A stretch of DNA of 64,000 nucleotides from Bog-756 sp052143895. Lineage in GTDB: Bacteria; Actinomycetota; Acidimicrobiia; Acidimicrobiales; RAAP-2. Shown piece after piece: positions 53,191 through 61,664 of this stretch (position 1 is its first letter; each line of letters opens with the position of its first letter). The notes under the pieces are model-generated. The model did no database searches. It saw only the letters and a program-made list of their open reading frames with translations, and was not told where the DNA came from. Location of the stretch: contig JBKQRT010000001.1 of the NCBI GenBank assembly GCA_052143895.1, positions 4,407 to 68,406 of the forward strand, in the 5' to 3' direction. Position numbers and translations under genes: made by a program.

Positions 53191-53274
53191 ACCCGGGCGA
53201 GCCACCGGCCAGTGTCCGGTCGAAGGCGATCTGCGCACTGCGCCGGGCCGCCAGTGCAAAGTCCGCCGACGTGA

Positions 53275-53308
<34 letters not shown>

Positions 53309-53388
53309 ACGGACCACGGTGCGATACGGGTGCGACCCGCTCCGCCGACGCCGACGCCGCGAACAGGCCCTACTCTAAGCAGGACCCT

Positions 53389-55374
53389 ATGACCAAGCAG
53401 GCACTCCCTCCGCCCACCAACGACAGCGGCACCCCGACCGCCCCGCCGGCGCCACCGGCGTGGCGGCACTACCTGTGGCTCATCGCGCTGGCCATGTTCA
53501 TCCTCCTGTTCTTCGTGCTGCCCGCGACCTCCACCAAGAACCAGGTCACCCTGACCTACTCGAAGTTCCTGAGCGACGTGTCGGCCCACAAGGTGAAGAC
53601 GGTGACCATCCAGACGACCGGCGGGGCGAGCGGCACGCTCTCGGACGGGAGCTCCTACACGACGGTCATCCCCCCGCAGGCCAGCCAGTCGTTCCTCAAC
53701 GAGCTGCAGAAGGACGGCGTCGAGATCACCGCGGAGACAAGCGGCACGTCCTTCACCACCGACCTCCTGTCGTGGCTCATCCTCCTGCTCCCCTTCGTGT
53801 TCATCGGCTACATCTGGTGGCGGCTTTCCAAGGGCGGCGTCAGCCGCATGCAGGGCGCCCTCGGGGTGGGGCGGTCGAAGGCACAGATCTTCGACGAGGA
53901 GCGGCCCAAGACCACCTTCGCCGACGTGGCGGGCTACGAAGGGGCCAAGGTCGAGATCCGCGAGGTCGTCGACTTCCTCCAGCACCCCGAGCGGTATGCA
54001 CGGGCCGGCGCCATGGCCCCGCGCGGCATCCTGATGGTCGGACCGCCCGGCACGGGCAAGACGCTCCTGGCCCGGGCGGTGGCCGGCGAGGCCGAGGTCC
54101 CGTTCTTCTCGGTCACCGGGTCGAGCTTCGTCGAGATGTTCGTCGGTGTGGGGGCCGCCCGGGTCCGCGACCTCTTCGACGAGGCGCGCAAGCGTGCACC
54201 CGCCATCGTATTCGTCGACGAGATCGACGCCATCGGTACGCGCCGGTCGGGCACCGGGCAGATCGTCTCGAACGACGAGCGCGAGCAGACACTCAACCAG
54301 CTGCTGGCGGAGATGGACGGATTCGACCCGGCCACCGGCATCGTCGTCCTCGCCGCCACCAACCGCCCCGAGGTGCTCGATCCCGCGCTCCTCCGGCCGG
54401 GTCGGTTCGACCGGCAGGTCATCATCCCCCTGCCCACCCTGACCGAGCGGGTCGCCATCCTCGAGGTGCACAGCCGCGGCAAGCAGCTCGACCCCAGCGT
54501 GAACCTCGAGGTCGTGGCCCGGGGGACTCCCGGCTTTTCCGGGGCCGACCTCGCCAACCTGGTCAACGAGGCGGCCATCATCGCCGTGCGGGCCGACCGC
54601 GAGGTGGTCGGCGCCGCCGACTTCGAAGAAGCACGCGACCGGATCATCCTCGGCCGGCGTGAAGGGTCGAACATGCTCCTCCCCGAGGAGAAGCACGCGG
54701 TGGCCGTGCACGAGTCGGGACACGCGCTGGTCGCCGCCTACACGGACAAGGCGGACCCGATCGCCAAGGTGACCATCCTCCCGGCCGGCCAGACCCTCGG
54801 GGTGACCGAGCAGCTGCCCCTGGTCGAGCGCCACCTCTTCGGGGAGGACTACCTCGACGACACGCTCACCGTCTTCCTGGGTGGCCGGGCTAGCGAGCTC
54901 GTCGTGTTCGGTCACGGATCGACCGGCGCCGCCAACGACCTGGCGAAGGCCACCGAGCTGGCCACCAAGATGGTGCGGGAGTTCGGCCTCTCCCCGACCA
55001 TCGGGCCGGTGGGCTACCCGATGGGGGGTTCGGTCTACCTGGACGGCGGCGGCGCGTTCTCCAGCCGGCCGTTCGCCGAGCAGACCCAGGCGACCGTGGA
55101 CGCCGAGGTGGCGCGGATCCTCGGCGAGGCCGAGCAACGGGCAGTCGGCATCATCCGGAAGCACCGGGACGTCCTCGACAAGCTCGTGCAGCTCCTCATG
55201 ACGCAGGAGACGGTGGACGGCGCCGAGGTGTACGCCCTGGCCGGCCGGCCCGTGCCGGAGAGCGGCGAGGGGATGACCATGGCCCCCGGGCGGGCCGCGC
55301 AGTCCGACGGGGGATCCGTGCCCGCCCGGCCGGTGCCCACGCCTTCGCCGGAGCGGACCGGCCGGACGCACTGA
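53389..55374 (+). CDS. ftsH: ATP-dependent zinc metalloprotease FtsH
   Basis: 661 residues. N terminus with two membrane helices (LIALAMFILLFFVLP, about 30-46, and LLSWLILLLPFVFIGYIWW, about 123-142) around a short periplasmic domain. AAA module with GPPGTGKT (about 219), Walker B IVFVDEIDAIG and the second region of homology NRPEVLDPALLRPGRFD. Zinc site HESGH (about 442-446) and the downstream Asp region. The C-terminal tail is disordered, Pro/Ser-rich. Degrades misassembled membrane proteins. The pore motif reads MFVGVGAARVRDLF. Confidence 0.95.
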   Translation: MTKQALPPPTNDSGTPTAPPAPPAWRHYLWLIALAMFILLFFVLPATSTKNQVTLTYSKFLSDVSAHKVKTVTIQTTGGASGTLSDGSSYTTVIPPQASQSFLNELQKDGVEITAETSGTSFTTDLLSWLILLLPFVFIGYIWWRLSKGGVSRMQGALGVGRSKAQIFDEERPKTTFADVAGYEGAKVEIREVVDFLQHPERYARAGAMAPRGILMVGPPGTGKTLLARAVAGEAEVPFFSVTGSSFVEMFVGVGAARVRDLFDEARKRAPAIVFVDEIDAIGTRRSGTGQIVSNDEREQTLNQLLAEMDGFDPATGIVVLAATNRPEVLDPALLRPGRFDRQVIIPLPTLTERVAILEVHSRGKQLDPSVNLEVVARGTPGFSGADLANLVNEAAIIAVRADREVVGAADFEEARDRIILGRREGSNMLLPEEKHAVAVHESGHALVAAYTDKADPIAKVTILPAGQTLGVTEQLPLVERHLFGEDYLDDTLTVFLGGRASELVVFGHGSTGAANDLAKATELATKMVREFGLSPTIGPVGYPMGGSVYLDGGGAFSSRPFAEQTQATVDAEVARILGEAEQRAVGIIRKHRDVLDKLVQLLMTQETVDGAEVYALAGRPVPESGEGMTMAPGRAAQSDGGSVPARPVPTPSPERTGRTH

Positions 55375-55445
55375 GGGGACCGGGCGGGCCGGGTACCCGA
55401 GCCGGGTCCCGCCGGTTCGGTAGTGCTGACGGCCGCGAAGAGGTT

Positions 55446-55743
55446 GTGCCCGTGGGAACGAGCGCCATCCGGACCCGGGGCCTGTCGAAGCGCTACGGCT
55501 CGGTCGATGCCCTCGCCGACCTCGACCTGGAGGTGCAGACCGGCGAGGTGGTCGGTCGGGTGTGGAGCTTCCGGGACGTGACCGATCGGAAGCAGCTGGA
55601 GGACCGGCTCTCCTATCAGGCCTTCCACGACTCCCTCACCGGCGGCGCGGCGCGGCGGGGACGAGTTCGGCGGGATCGTCGAGGAGCTGGCGAGCCCAGC
55701 CGAACGGTACACTCCTTCGACGGTCTCCATCCCCCGAGGACAG
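55446..55743 (+). pseudogene. mosaic of ABC-ATPase and PAS-GGDEF fragments
   Basis: From 55446 a frame reads like the N terminus of an ABC ATPase (AIRTRGLSKRYGSVDALADL, then DLEVQTGEVVG) but stops exactly before the expected Walker A. It continues as the end of a PAS domain and linker into a GGDEF domain (VWSFRDVTDRKQLEDRL, FHDSLTG). In another frame, a few bases later, comes GGDEFGGIVEELASP, the active-site block of a diguanylate cyclase. Most of both genes is missing. It therefore holds at least two deletions and a frameshift. Non-functional remains; the last part now serves as upstream region of the PII gene. Confidence 0.7.
55708..55713 (+). promoter_or_regulatory. putative -10 box (TACACT) of the second PII gene
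   Basis: TACACT lies 39 nt before the ATG at 55753, inside the GGDEF remnant; no -35 match 17 bp upstream. Confidence 0.3.
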
Positions 55744-55752
55744 CCACTGACC

Positions 55753-56091
55753 ATGAAGCTCATCGTCGCCGTCATCAAGCCCTTCAAGCTCGACGAGGTC
55801 AAGCGCTCGCTCCAGGAGCTCGGCATCCACGGGTTGACCCTGACCGAGGCACAGGGCTTCGGCCGCCAACGCGGTCACACCGAGGTGTACCGGGGCGCCG
55901 AGTACGAGGTGGACTTCGTGCCCAAGATGCGGATCGAGCTGGTGACCGAGGACGACCAGGTGGAGCCGGCGGTGTCCGCCATCGTCGCCGCCGCCCGCAC
56001 CGGCTCCATCGGCGACGGCAAGCTCTGGGTCCACCCACTGGACGCCGTGGTGCGGGTACGGACCGGCGAGCGCGGGAGCGACGCGCTCTGA
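55753..56091 (+). CDS. glnB: nitrogen regulatory protein PII, second copy
   Basis: 112 residues, same length as the amt-linked PII and similar along its whole length. Modifiable T-loop Tyr in YRGAEYEVDF, B-loop TGSIGDGKLWV and C-terminal VRTGERGSDAL are kept. Differences concentrate in MRIELVTEDDQVEPAVSAIVAAA. It stands alone, not next to amt, glnA or glnD. It may regulate a target other than the ammonium channel (the glnB-type role), inferred from position only. The symbol is tentative. The frame is open upstream into the GGDEF remnant. Confidence 0.9.
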   Translation: MKLIVAVIKPFKLDEVKRSLQELGIHGLTLTEAQGFGRQRGHTEVYRGAEYEVDFVPKMRIELVTEDDQVEPAVSAIVAAARTGSIGDGKLWVHPLDAVVRVRTGERGSDAL

Positions 56092-56116
56092 CCCGCGCCC
56101 GCCCGGCGGACACCGC

Positions 56117-57109
56117 CTACGACGAGGGCAGCTCCAGGGGCTTCAGCCCGCCCCGCAAGAGCCGGGACCACCCGCACAGCACCGGGTGGGGACGCTCCGC
56201 GTGCAGCCGGTCGAGTGCCGCCTGCATGGCGCCGGTGATCTCCCGGTAGCAGGCGTCGACGATCGACTCGTCGGCGGCAGCCTCGGGGCCGAGACCGCTC
56301 CAGTCGAGCGGCGGCAAGAACTCGACGGTGATGGCCGACGGCTGGGGAAGCGGCGGGACGAGGATCGACGTGATCCCGAAGGGGCCGAGGAGGATCGGGA
56401 ACACCTTGATCCGGAGGCGGTGCAGCCCGAGGACCGACGCCAGACGGTCCCCCCGGGCCAGCACGGTGACCGCCTGGTGGCTGCCGTAGGACACGACGGG
56501 CACGACGGGGACGCCGGTTCGGAGCGCCAGCCGGACGAACCCGGTGTGCCCGGCGAACTCGATCCGGTTGCGCTCGGTCCAGGGCCGGCAGGCCTCGGCG
56601 TCGCCTCCCGGGTAGTCGAGCACCGCCGCCCCTTCGGCCAGGGCCTTCTCGGCGACCTCCCCGCCGGCCGGCACCGCCCCGATGCGGGCCAGCGCCGGCC
56701 CGATGCCGGGGATTCGCATCAACAGGTCGTAGACCAGGGCGTAGGCCGGTGCGTCCGGGCCCCGGCGGGCGGTGATGGCCAGTCCGACCACCCAGGTGTC
56801 CGGCATGTAGAAGAGGCACGAGTGGTTGCCGACCAGGAGCACCGGTCCGGTGGCGGGCAGATGCTCGAGGCCGCGGACCTCGGGCGAGAAGTAACCCACG
56901 AAGCGGGCCACGGCGGGGACCACCCGACGCACGAAGTCCGGGTCGCGTCCCGTCGTCTCGGCGTTCGGCTCCGGCGCGGCCTCGGAGGCCGTCTCCGGCG
57001 CAGTCTCGGCGTTCGGCTCCGGCGCGGCCTCGGAGGTCGGCTCCGGCGCAGTCCGGGCCGTCGGTGCTGCACGACGCCCACTTCCTCTGGCTGTCGAGCC
57101 CGTCGCCAT
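56117..57109 (-). CDS. lysophospholipid acyltransferase family protein (PlsC-like)
   Basis: 330 residues. The first 55 are a Pro/Glu/Ala-rich tail with a 16-residue repeat (EPNAET, EAAPEPNAET). The LPLAT domain has block I GNHSCLFYMPD (His and Asp of HX4-7D, here with a longer spacing), a Gly/Pro-rich middle block VLDYPGGDAEA in place of FPEG, and a third block GVPVVPVVSYGS. The YPGGDAE form resembles the diacylglycerol acyltransferase-like branch. Transfers an acyl chain to a glycerol lipid. ATG with GGGGAGG upstream. Divergent from the alkyl-DHAP-synthase-like gene. Confidence 0.85.
   Translation of the reverse strand: MATGSTARGSGRRAAPTARTAPEPTSEAAPEPNAETAPETASEAAPEPNAETTGRDPDFVRRVVPAVARFVGYFSPEVRGLEHLPATGPVLLVGNHSCLFYMPDTWVVGLAITARRGPDAPAYALVYDLLMRIPGIGPALARIGAVPAGGEVAEKALAEGAAVLDYPGGDAEACRPWTERNRIEFAGHTGFVRLALRTGVPVVPVVSYGSHQAVTVLARGDRLASVLGLHRLRIKVFPILLGPFGITSILVPPLPQPSAITVEFLPPLDWSGLGPEAAADESIVDACYREITGAMQAALDRLHAERPHPVLCGWSRLLRGGLKPLELPSS
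56955..57050. repeat. 48-bp direct repeat in the acyltransferase N terminus
   Basis: The segment starting GTCTCGGCGTTCGG at 56955 recurs at 57003, a 48-bp period, coding for a 16-residue Pro/Glu/Ala repeat in the minus-strand gene. Confidence 0.65.
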
Positions 57110-57319
57110 GTCACCTCCCCGTCACCCGGCGATGCCACCGAGTGTCGCGCCGGTGAGGGGATAGCGACAGGGCCGTTGGTCCCGTGATCCTCCGCGACGG
57201 CCAACGCGGGCGTCAGGTGGTGGCGTCGGCCCGGATCGCGGAGAACACGCCAGGGGCCACCGCCAGGAGGATCCGACCGGCACGGCCGCCGAGACGACCG
57301 TCGCCGGTCCGGTCATTGG

Positions 57320-57325
57320 TAGCGT
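57320..57325 (+). promoter_or_regulatory. putative -10 box (TAGCGT), leaderless start
   Basis: TAGCGT, 7 nt, then the GTG at 57333. No ribosome site. The rest of the 223-bp divergent gap from 57110 shows no other clear element. Confidence 0.4.
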
Positions 57326-57332
57326 CCGGTCC

Positions 57333-58928
57333 GTGTCCGGCGCACGCAGGTTCTGGGGCTGGGGATTCGAGGGAGCCGGCCTCTCCACCTCGGAGGAGCA
57401 CGACCTGGCCGAGCGGGTCCGGCCCCTGATCGGTGACAGCGCCCTGTCACCGGTCGACCCGCCCACCTCCCACGAGCTCGACCTGTCGCCGCCCCGATTG
57501 GTGCCGCCGGCACCGCTGGCCGGGTGGTGCCGCACCGACCAGGTCGCCCGGGCCGGCCACACCTACGGCAAGTCGTTCCGAGACGTGGTGCGCGCCCTCG
57601 AGCGGCGCTGGCCCCGGCCGCCGGACATCGTGGCCGCACCACCGGACGAGCAGGGCGTGGCCACGGTCCTCGACTGGGCGTCCGAGGCGGGGGCGGTGGT
57701 CATCCCCTACGGCGGCGGCTCATCGGTGGTCGGGGGTGTCGAGGCGCCCGCCGACGACGACCGGCCCGTCGTGAGCTGCGACCTCGGGCGACTCGACCGG
57801 GTGCTCGAGGTCGACACGGTGTCCCGGGCCGCCCGGATCCAGGCCGGCGTGCTCGGCCCGGCGCTCGAGGACCAGCTCCGAGCCTCCGGACTCACGCTCC
57901 GACACTTCCCCCAGAGCTTCGAGGTGTCCTCGCTCGGGGGGTGGCTGGCCACCCGGTCCGGTGGGCATTTCGCCACCCTCCACACCCACATCGACGACTT
58001 CGTCGAGTCCATGCGGGCGGTCACGCCCCAGGGGCTCTGGGAGTCCCGACGCCTTCCGGGGTCGGGTGCCGGCCCCTCGCCGGACCGCCTCCTCCTCGGA
58101 TCGGAAGGGATCTTCGGGGTGATCACCGAGGCCTGGATGCGTCTCCAGGAGCGGCCGCGCTTCCGCGCCTCGGGCGTCGGACGCTTCCCGACCTTTGGAG
58201 CCGGCGCGGCTGCGGCCCGGGCCCTCGCCCAGTCGGGGCTCTGGCCCGCCAACTGCCGCCTGCTCGACGCCGCCGAGGCGGCGATCACCGGGTCGGGTGA
58301 CGGGACCGCCCATCTCCTGCTCGTCGGCTTCGAGTCCGCCGATCATCCGGTCGACCACGACCTGGCCCGGGCGGTTGAGGTGGTCGGCGACCACGGCGGG
58401 ACGATGGCCCCGGCCTCCCGTCCCGGGGGCGACGACGCGGGCGACGGGGCCGCCGACCGCTGGCGGGCCGGGTTCCTCCGGGCGCCCTACCTCCGGGACT
58501 CCCTGGTCTGCCTGGGCCTCATCAGCGAGACGTTCGAGTCGGCCGTCACCTGGAACCGCTTCGACGCGTTCGTGGCCGCCATCCGTACCGCCACCGAGGG
58601 CGCCCTTCGGTCGGTCGGCGCTTGGCCGGCGCTGGTCACCTGCCGCCTGACCCACGTCTACCCCGACGGCGCCGCCCCGTACTTCACGGTCGTCGCCCCG
58701 GGCCGGCGGGACGGCCGCCTGGCGCAGTGGGCGGACGTCAAGGACGCAGTGATGACGGCCATCGGGTCCGAGGGGGGCACGGTGACCCACCATCACGCCG
58801 TGGGGCGGGACCACCGCCCCGGATACGACCGCCAGCGGCCCGATCTCTTCGCCTCGCAACTGCGCGCCGCCAAGCGGGCGGTGGACCCCGCAGCCATCCT
58901 CAACCCGGGCGTGCTGATCGACCCGTGA
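57333..58928 (+). CDS. FAD-binding oxidase, alkyldihydroxyacetonephosphate synthase-like
   Basis: 531 residues. N-terminal RRFWGWG, FAD-binding PP-loop VVIPYGGGSSVVGGV (about 128-142), FPQSFEVSSLGGWLATRSGG and GSEGIFGVITEA match the AGPS/FAD_binding_4 family. The C-terminal catalytic segment THHHAVGRDHRPGY (about 484-498) carries the His triad and Tyr used by alkyl-DHAP synthase. AGPS swaps the acyl of acyl-DHAP for a fatty alcohol, making the ether bond of ether lipids. Some bacterial homologues have other roles, so the reaction is inferred. GTG start, probably leaderless. Confidence 0.85.
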   Translation: MSGARRFWGWGFEGAGLSTSEEHDLAERVRPLIGDSALSPVDPPTSHELDLSPPRLVPPAPLAGWCRTDQVARAGHTYGKSFRDVVRALERRWPRPPDIVAAPPDEQGVATVLDWASEAGAVVIPYGGGSSVVGGVEAPADDDRPVVSCDLGRLDRVLEVDTVSRAARIQAGVLGPALEDQLRASGLTLRHFPQSFEVSSLGGWLATRSGGHFATLHTHIDDFVESMRAVTPQGLWESRRLPGSGAGPSPDRLLLGSEGIFGVITEAWMRLQERPRFRASGVGRFPTFGAGAAAARALAQSGLWPANCRLLDAAEAAITGSGDGTAHLLLVGFESADHPVDHDLARAVEVVGDHGGTMAPASRPGGDDAGDGAADRWRAGFLRAPYLRDSLVCLGLISETFESAVTWNRFDAFVAAIRTATEGALRSVGAWPALVTCRLTHVYPDGAAPYFTVVAPGRRDGRLAQWADVKDAVMTAIGSEGGTVTHHHAVGRDHRPGYDRQRPDLFASQLRAAKRAVDPAAILNPGVLIDP

Positions 58929-58940
58929 TCGATCTGGCTG

Positions 58941-59294
58941 TCAGCCGGCGGCCTCAGCCCCCCGGCCGGGCGGCGGAGGGTCGGTGCCCGGTACGCCGTC
59001 GTCGCTCACGTGCTCGGTCCACTCGGACCCCGACCAGTACCGGTGCTGGTGCCGGACGAAGGGATCGGTGAACCAGCCCGGGGCCGTGCCGGTGGAGGAC
59101 GCCGACGTGGCCGTGGCCGCTGTGCGCTCGGTCGGAGCGGCGGTGGGCGGCGTACGGGGGGGCGCGGTGAACGAGCGCTGCTGGCCCGGCGACCGCCCAG
59201 ACGCGCTGCGCCGCCGTTGCGAGGCAAGCGCACGCATCACGAACATCCCCCCGAAGATCGCCAGCGCGATCCACGATTCGTGCCCGTAGTACAT
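58941..59294 (-). CDS. DUF2510-domain membrane protein
   Basis: 117 residues. A short N-terminal helix (WIALAIFGGMFVMRALA), a Ser/Thr/Ala-rich linker, then a DUF2510 motif (PGWFTDPFVRHQHRYWSGSEWTEHV region: aromatic residues, PGW, RYW, W-T). DUF2510 is a small actinobacterial envelope-associated module of unknown function. The start at 59294 is supported by a TAGACT box (59301-59306) exactly 6 nt upstream. Convergent with the AGPS-like gene and divergent from the DUF167 gene. Confidence 0.75.
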   Translation of the reverse strand: MYYGHESWIALAIFGGMFVMRALASQRRRSASGRSPGQQRSFTAPPRTPPTAAPTERTAATATSASSTGTAPGWFTDPFVRHQHRYWSGSEWTEHVSDDGVPGTDPPPPGRGAEAAG

Positions 59295-59300
59295 GCACGG

Positions 59301-59306
59301 AGTCTA
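59301..59306 (-). promoter_or_regulatory. putative -10 box (TAGACT), leaderless start of the DUF2510 gene
   Basis: TAGACT on the minus strand, 6 nt before the ATG at 59294; no ribosome site. Confidence 0.45.
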
Positions 59307-59366
59307 CGGGGCCGGGGACGGCCACGGTTGGCGTCTCTGACGGCCGCTCCCACACGGGCCACCCCC

Positions 59367-59372
59367 TAGCAT
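59367..59372 (+). promoter_or_regulatory. putative -10 box (TAGCAT), leaderless start of the DUF167 gene
   Basis: TAGCAT on the plus strand, 6 nt before the ATG at 59379; no ribosome site. Confidence 0.45.
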
Positions 59373-59378
59373 CGGTGC

Positions 59379-59696
59379 ATGTCCCCCCGGAAACGGCCGG
59401 CCGAGCCGCGGCCCGTCCGCCTCCAGATCCACGTGCGGCCGGGGTCGTCCGCGACGGCGGTGGGTGGCACCCACGACGGTGCGCTCGTCGTCCGGGTCGT
59501 CGAGCCGGCCGACGCGGGACGGGCCACGGCAGCCGCTCTGGCCGCCATAGCCCGCGCCGTCGGGCTCCCCCGCAGCGCCGTCACCCTGGTCCAGGGGGCG
59601 ACCAGCCGCCGGAAAGTCGTCGACATCGATGCCGGGGCGGCACGGGCCGGGGACGTTGCCGCCTCCCTGGAGCGGCTTCGGGGTGCGGGCGGGTGA
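59379..59696 (+). CDS. DUF167/YggU family protein
   Basis: 105 residues, the usual size. Text follows the family: LQIHVRPGSSATAVGG, ALVVRVVEPADAGRATAAAL, VTLVQGATSRRKVVDI. The family has a small alpha/beta fold and no firmly known function. Short leader, convergent with cutA across 24 bp. Confidence 0.85.
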   Translation: MSPRKRPAEPRPVRLQIHVRPGSSATAVGGTHDGALVVRVVEPADAGRATAAALAAIARAVGLPRSAVTLVQGATSRRKVVDIDAGAARAGDVAASLERLRGAGG

Positions 59697-59720
59697 GGCT
59701 GGTGGTCCGCGGTGGGCAGA

Positions 59721-60050
59721 TCAGGGTCGAGGGGCGGCGGTGACCTCGACCACCCAGTCGCGGTAGCCCGGCGCGGCCCCGGTCACCGCCACGGCCACGA
59801 TCTCGGGCGTCTCGTACGGATGGCGGTCAAGGACGGCGTCGATGACCTGGTCGCGCAGGTCCGCACGCGTCTTGAGCACGACCAGCCATTCCTCCGCGCG
59901 CTCGAGCGAGCCCTGCCACCAGTACCGGCTGACCAGCGGACCGGAGCGCTGCCCGCAGGCGACCAGCCGATCGCCGAGGAGGTCGTCGACGATGGCGTCG
60001 GCCGCTTCAGGATCGTCGATGGCGAACTGCACCTGCACGAGCTCCACCAT
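59721..60050 (-). CDS. cutA: divalent cation tolerance protein CutA
   Basis: 109 residues, trimeric CutA1 family. Text: FAIDDPEAADAIVDDLLGDRLVAC at the start, then RYWWQGSLERAEEWLVVLKTR and the signature HPYETPEIVAV. E. coli CutA was linked to copper tolerance, but the function elsewhere is unclear. ATG at 60050 chosen because a GGGGAGG ribosome site lies directly upstream; the open frame continues only as a reading antisense to tldD. PII-like fold, which may matter for ligand binding. Confidence 0.9.
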   Translation of the reverse strand: MVELVQVQFAIDDPEAADAIVDDLLGDRLVACGQRSGPLVSRYWWQGSLERAEEWLVVLKTRADLRDQVIDAVLDRHPYETPEIVAVAVTGAAPGYRDWVVEVTAAPRP

Positions 60051-60139
60051 GTCGACCTCCCCGAGGCTGTCCCGACCCGATGTTCGCGCATCCCCGGCCG
60101 CTGCGGTCGCGAGCCGGACGAGTCGGCGGGGCCGGCGTC

Positions 60140-60145
60140 TAACGT
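60140..60145 (+). promoter_or_regulatory. putative -10 box (TAACGT), leaderless start of tldD
   Basis: TAACGT, 7 nt, then GTG at 60153; overlaps an alternative GTG at 60144. Supports the later start. Confidence 0.4.
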
Positions 60146-60152
60146 GCGTCCC

Positions 60153-61664
60153 GTGCCCGCCGCGACGCCGCCCGGACCGCTGGACCCGGACCGGCTCGGC
60201 GCGGCACGTGACGCGGCGCTGGCGGAGGCCCTCCGCCTCGGCTGCAGCCACGCCGAGCTCCGGGTGGAGCACATCCGCTCCCAGCACGTCCGCCTGCGCG
60301 ACGGGCAGCTCGAGGGCGCGTCCGACGACACCGAGCTGGGGATGGGGGTCCGCGTGGTGACCGACGGTGCCATGGGGTTCGCCGCCACGGTCGCCACCGG
60401 TGCCCCCGATGCCGCCCGGCTGGTGGCCGAGGCCGTGGACGCCGCCCGGATCGTCGCCCGGGCCGGGGGCGGGCGCGTCGAGCTGGCCCCCGAACCCGGG
60501 CACGGCACGATCTCCTGGGTCGCCCCCCACGACCTCGACCCGGCGGACGTGCCCCTGGCCGACAAGGTGGCGCTGCTCACCGACTGGAGCGGCCGCCTCC
60601 TGTCCGCCCCCGGCGTCGACCACGCCAGCGCCGAGGTGCTGGCGGTGACCGAGGACAAGTACTACGTGGACCTGGCCGGCACCGAGGCGACCCAGCGGCG
60701 GGTCCGGGTCCACCCGGGGGCCGAGGCGCTCACGGTCGTCCCCGACGGCGGGTTCGAGTCCATGCGGACGGTGGCGCCACCGGTCGGGCGCGGCTGGGAG
60801 TACCTCACGGGCGAGGGATGGGACTGGGACGCCGAGCTCGCGCAGCTGCCGGACCTCCTGGCGGCCAAGTCCCGGGCGCCCTCGGTCCAGGCCGGCCGCT
60901 ACGACCTGGTGATCGACCCGAGCAACCTGTGGCTGACGATCCACGAGTCGATCGGCCATGCCACCGAGCTCGACCGGGCCATGGGGTACGAGGCCGCCTA
61001 CGCCGGCACGTCGTTCGCGACGCCGGACCGGCTCGGGACCCTCCGGTACGGCTCGGGGGTCATGCAGGTGACCGGCGACCGCACGACACCCCACGGACTG
61101 GCCACCGTGGCCGTCGACGACGAGGGCGTGCCGGCCCGCTCGTTCGACCTCATCCGCGACGGGCTGCTGGTCGGCTACCAGCTCGACCGCACGATCGCCG
61201 CCGTCGCCGGCTCGGGCACCTCCAACGGCTGCGCCTTCGCCGACTCGCCGCTGCACGTGCCCATCCAGCGCATGGCCAATGTCTCCCTCCAGCCGGCCAC
61301 CGGGGACGGGCCGACCACCGACGACCTCATCGGCGAGGTCGAGCACGGTCTCTACATCGTCGGTGACAAGAGCTGGTCGATCGACATGCAGCGGTACAAC
61401 TTCCAATTCACCGGCCAGCGCTTCTTCCGCATCGAGGGGGGCCGGCTGGCCGGCCAGGTCCGGGACGTCGCCTACCAGGCGACCACCACCGAGTTCTGGG
61501 GCTCGATGGAGGCGGTCGGCGAGCGCTCGACCTACGTGCTCGGAGGGGCCTTCAACTGCGGGAAGGGCCAGCCCGGCCAGGTCGCGCCGGTCTCCCACGG
61601 CTGCCCGTCGGTGCTGGTGCGCGGGGTCCGTGTCCTCAACACCCGCCAGGAGTCGGGCCGGTGA
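60153..61664 (+). CDS. tldD: metalloprotease subunit TldD
   Basis: 503 residues. Catalytic subunit of the TldD/TldE heterodimer, which trims unfolded peptides and in some bacteria matures modified peptides (microcin B17) or destabilises antitoxin CcdA. The zinc motif HESIGHATELD (HExxxH) is at about residues 264-274. SGVMQVTGDRTTPHGL, ANVSLQPA and GGAFNCGKGQPGQ are conserved blocks, the last providing the third metal ligand (Cys). Start GTG 60153, with 60144 possible. Overlaps tldE by four bases (GTGA), so both subunits are made together. Confidence 0.94.
   Translation: MPAATPPGPLDPDRLGAARDAALAEALRLGCSHAELRVEHIRSQHVRLRDGQLEGASDDTELGMGVRVVTDGAMGFAATVATGAPDAARLVAEAVDAARIVARAGGGRVELAPEPGHGTISWVAPHDLDPADVPLADKVALLTDWSGRLLSAPGVDHASAEVLAVTEDKYYVDLAGTEATQRRVRVHPGAEALTVVPDGGFESMRTVAPPVGRGWEYLTGEGWDWDAELAQLPDLLAAKSRAPSVQAGRYDLVIDPSNLWLTIHESIGHATELDRAMGYEAAYAGTSFATPDRLGTLRYGSGVMQVTGDRTTPHGLATVAVDDEGVPARSFDLIRDGLLVGYQLDRTIAAVAGSGTSNGCAFADSPLHVPIQRMANVSLQPATGDGPTTDDLIGEVEHGLYIVGDKSWSIDMQRYNFQFTGQRFFRIEGGRLAGQVRDVAYQATTTEFWGSMEAVGERSTYVLGGAFNCGKGQPGQVAPVSHGCPSVLVRGVRVLNTRQESGR

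Noticed and set aside
55446..55743. A functional ABC transporter ATPase gene
   Set aside because: Walker A, signature and Walker B motifs are all absent; the frame runs into unrelated PAS/GGDEF sequence.
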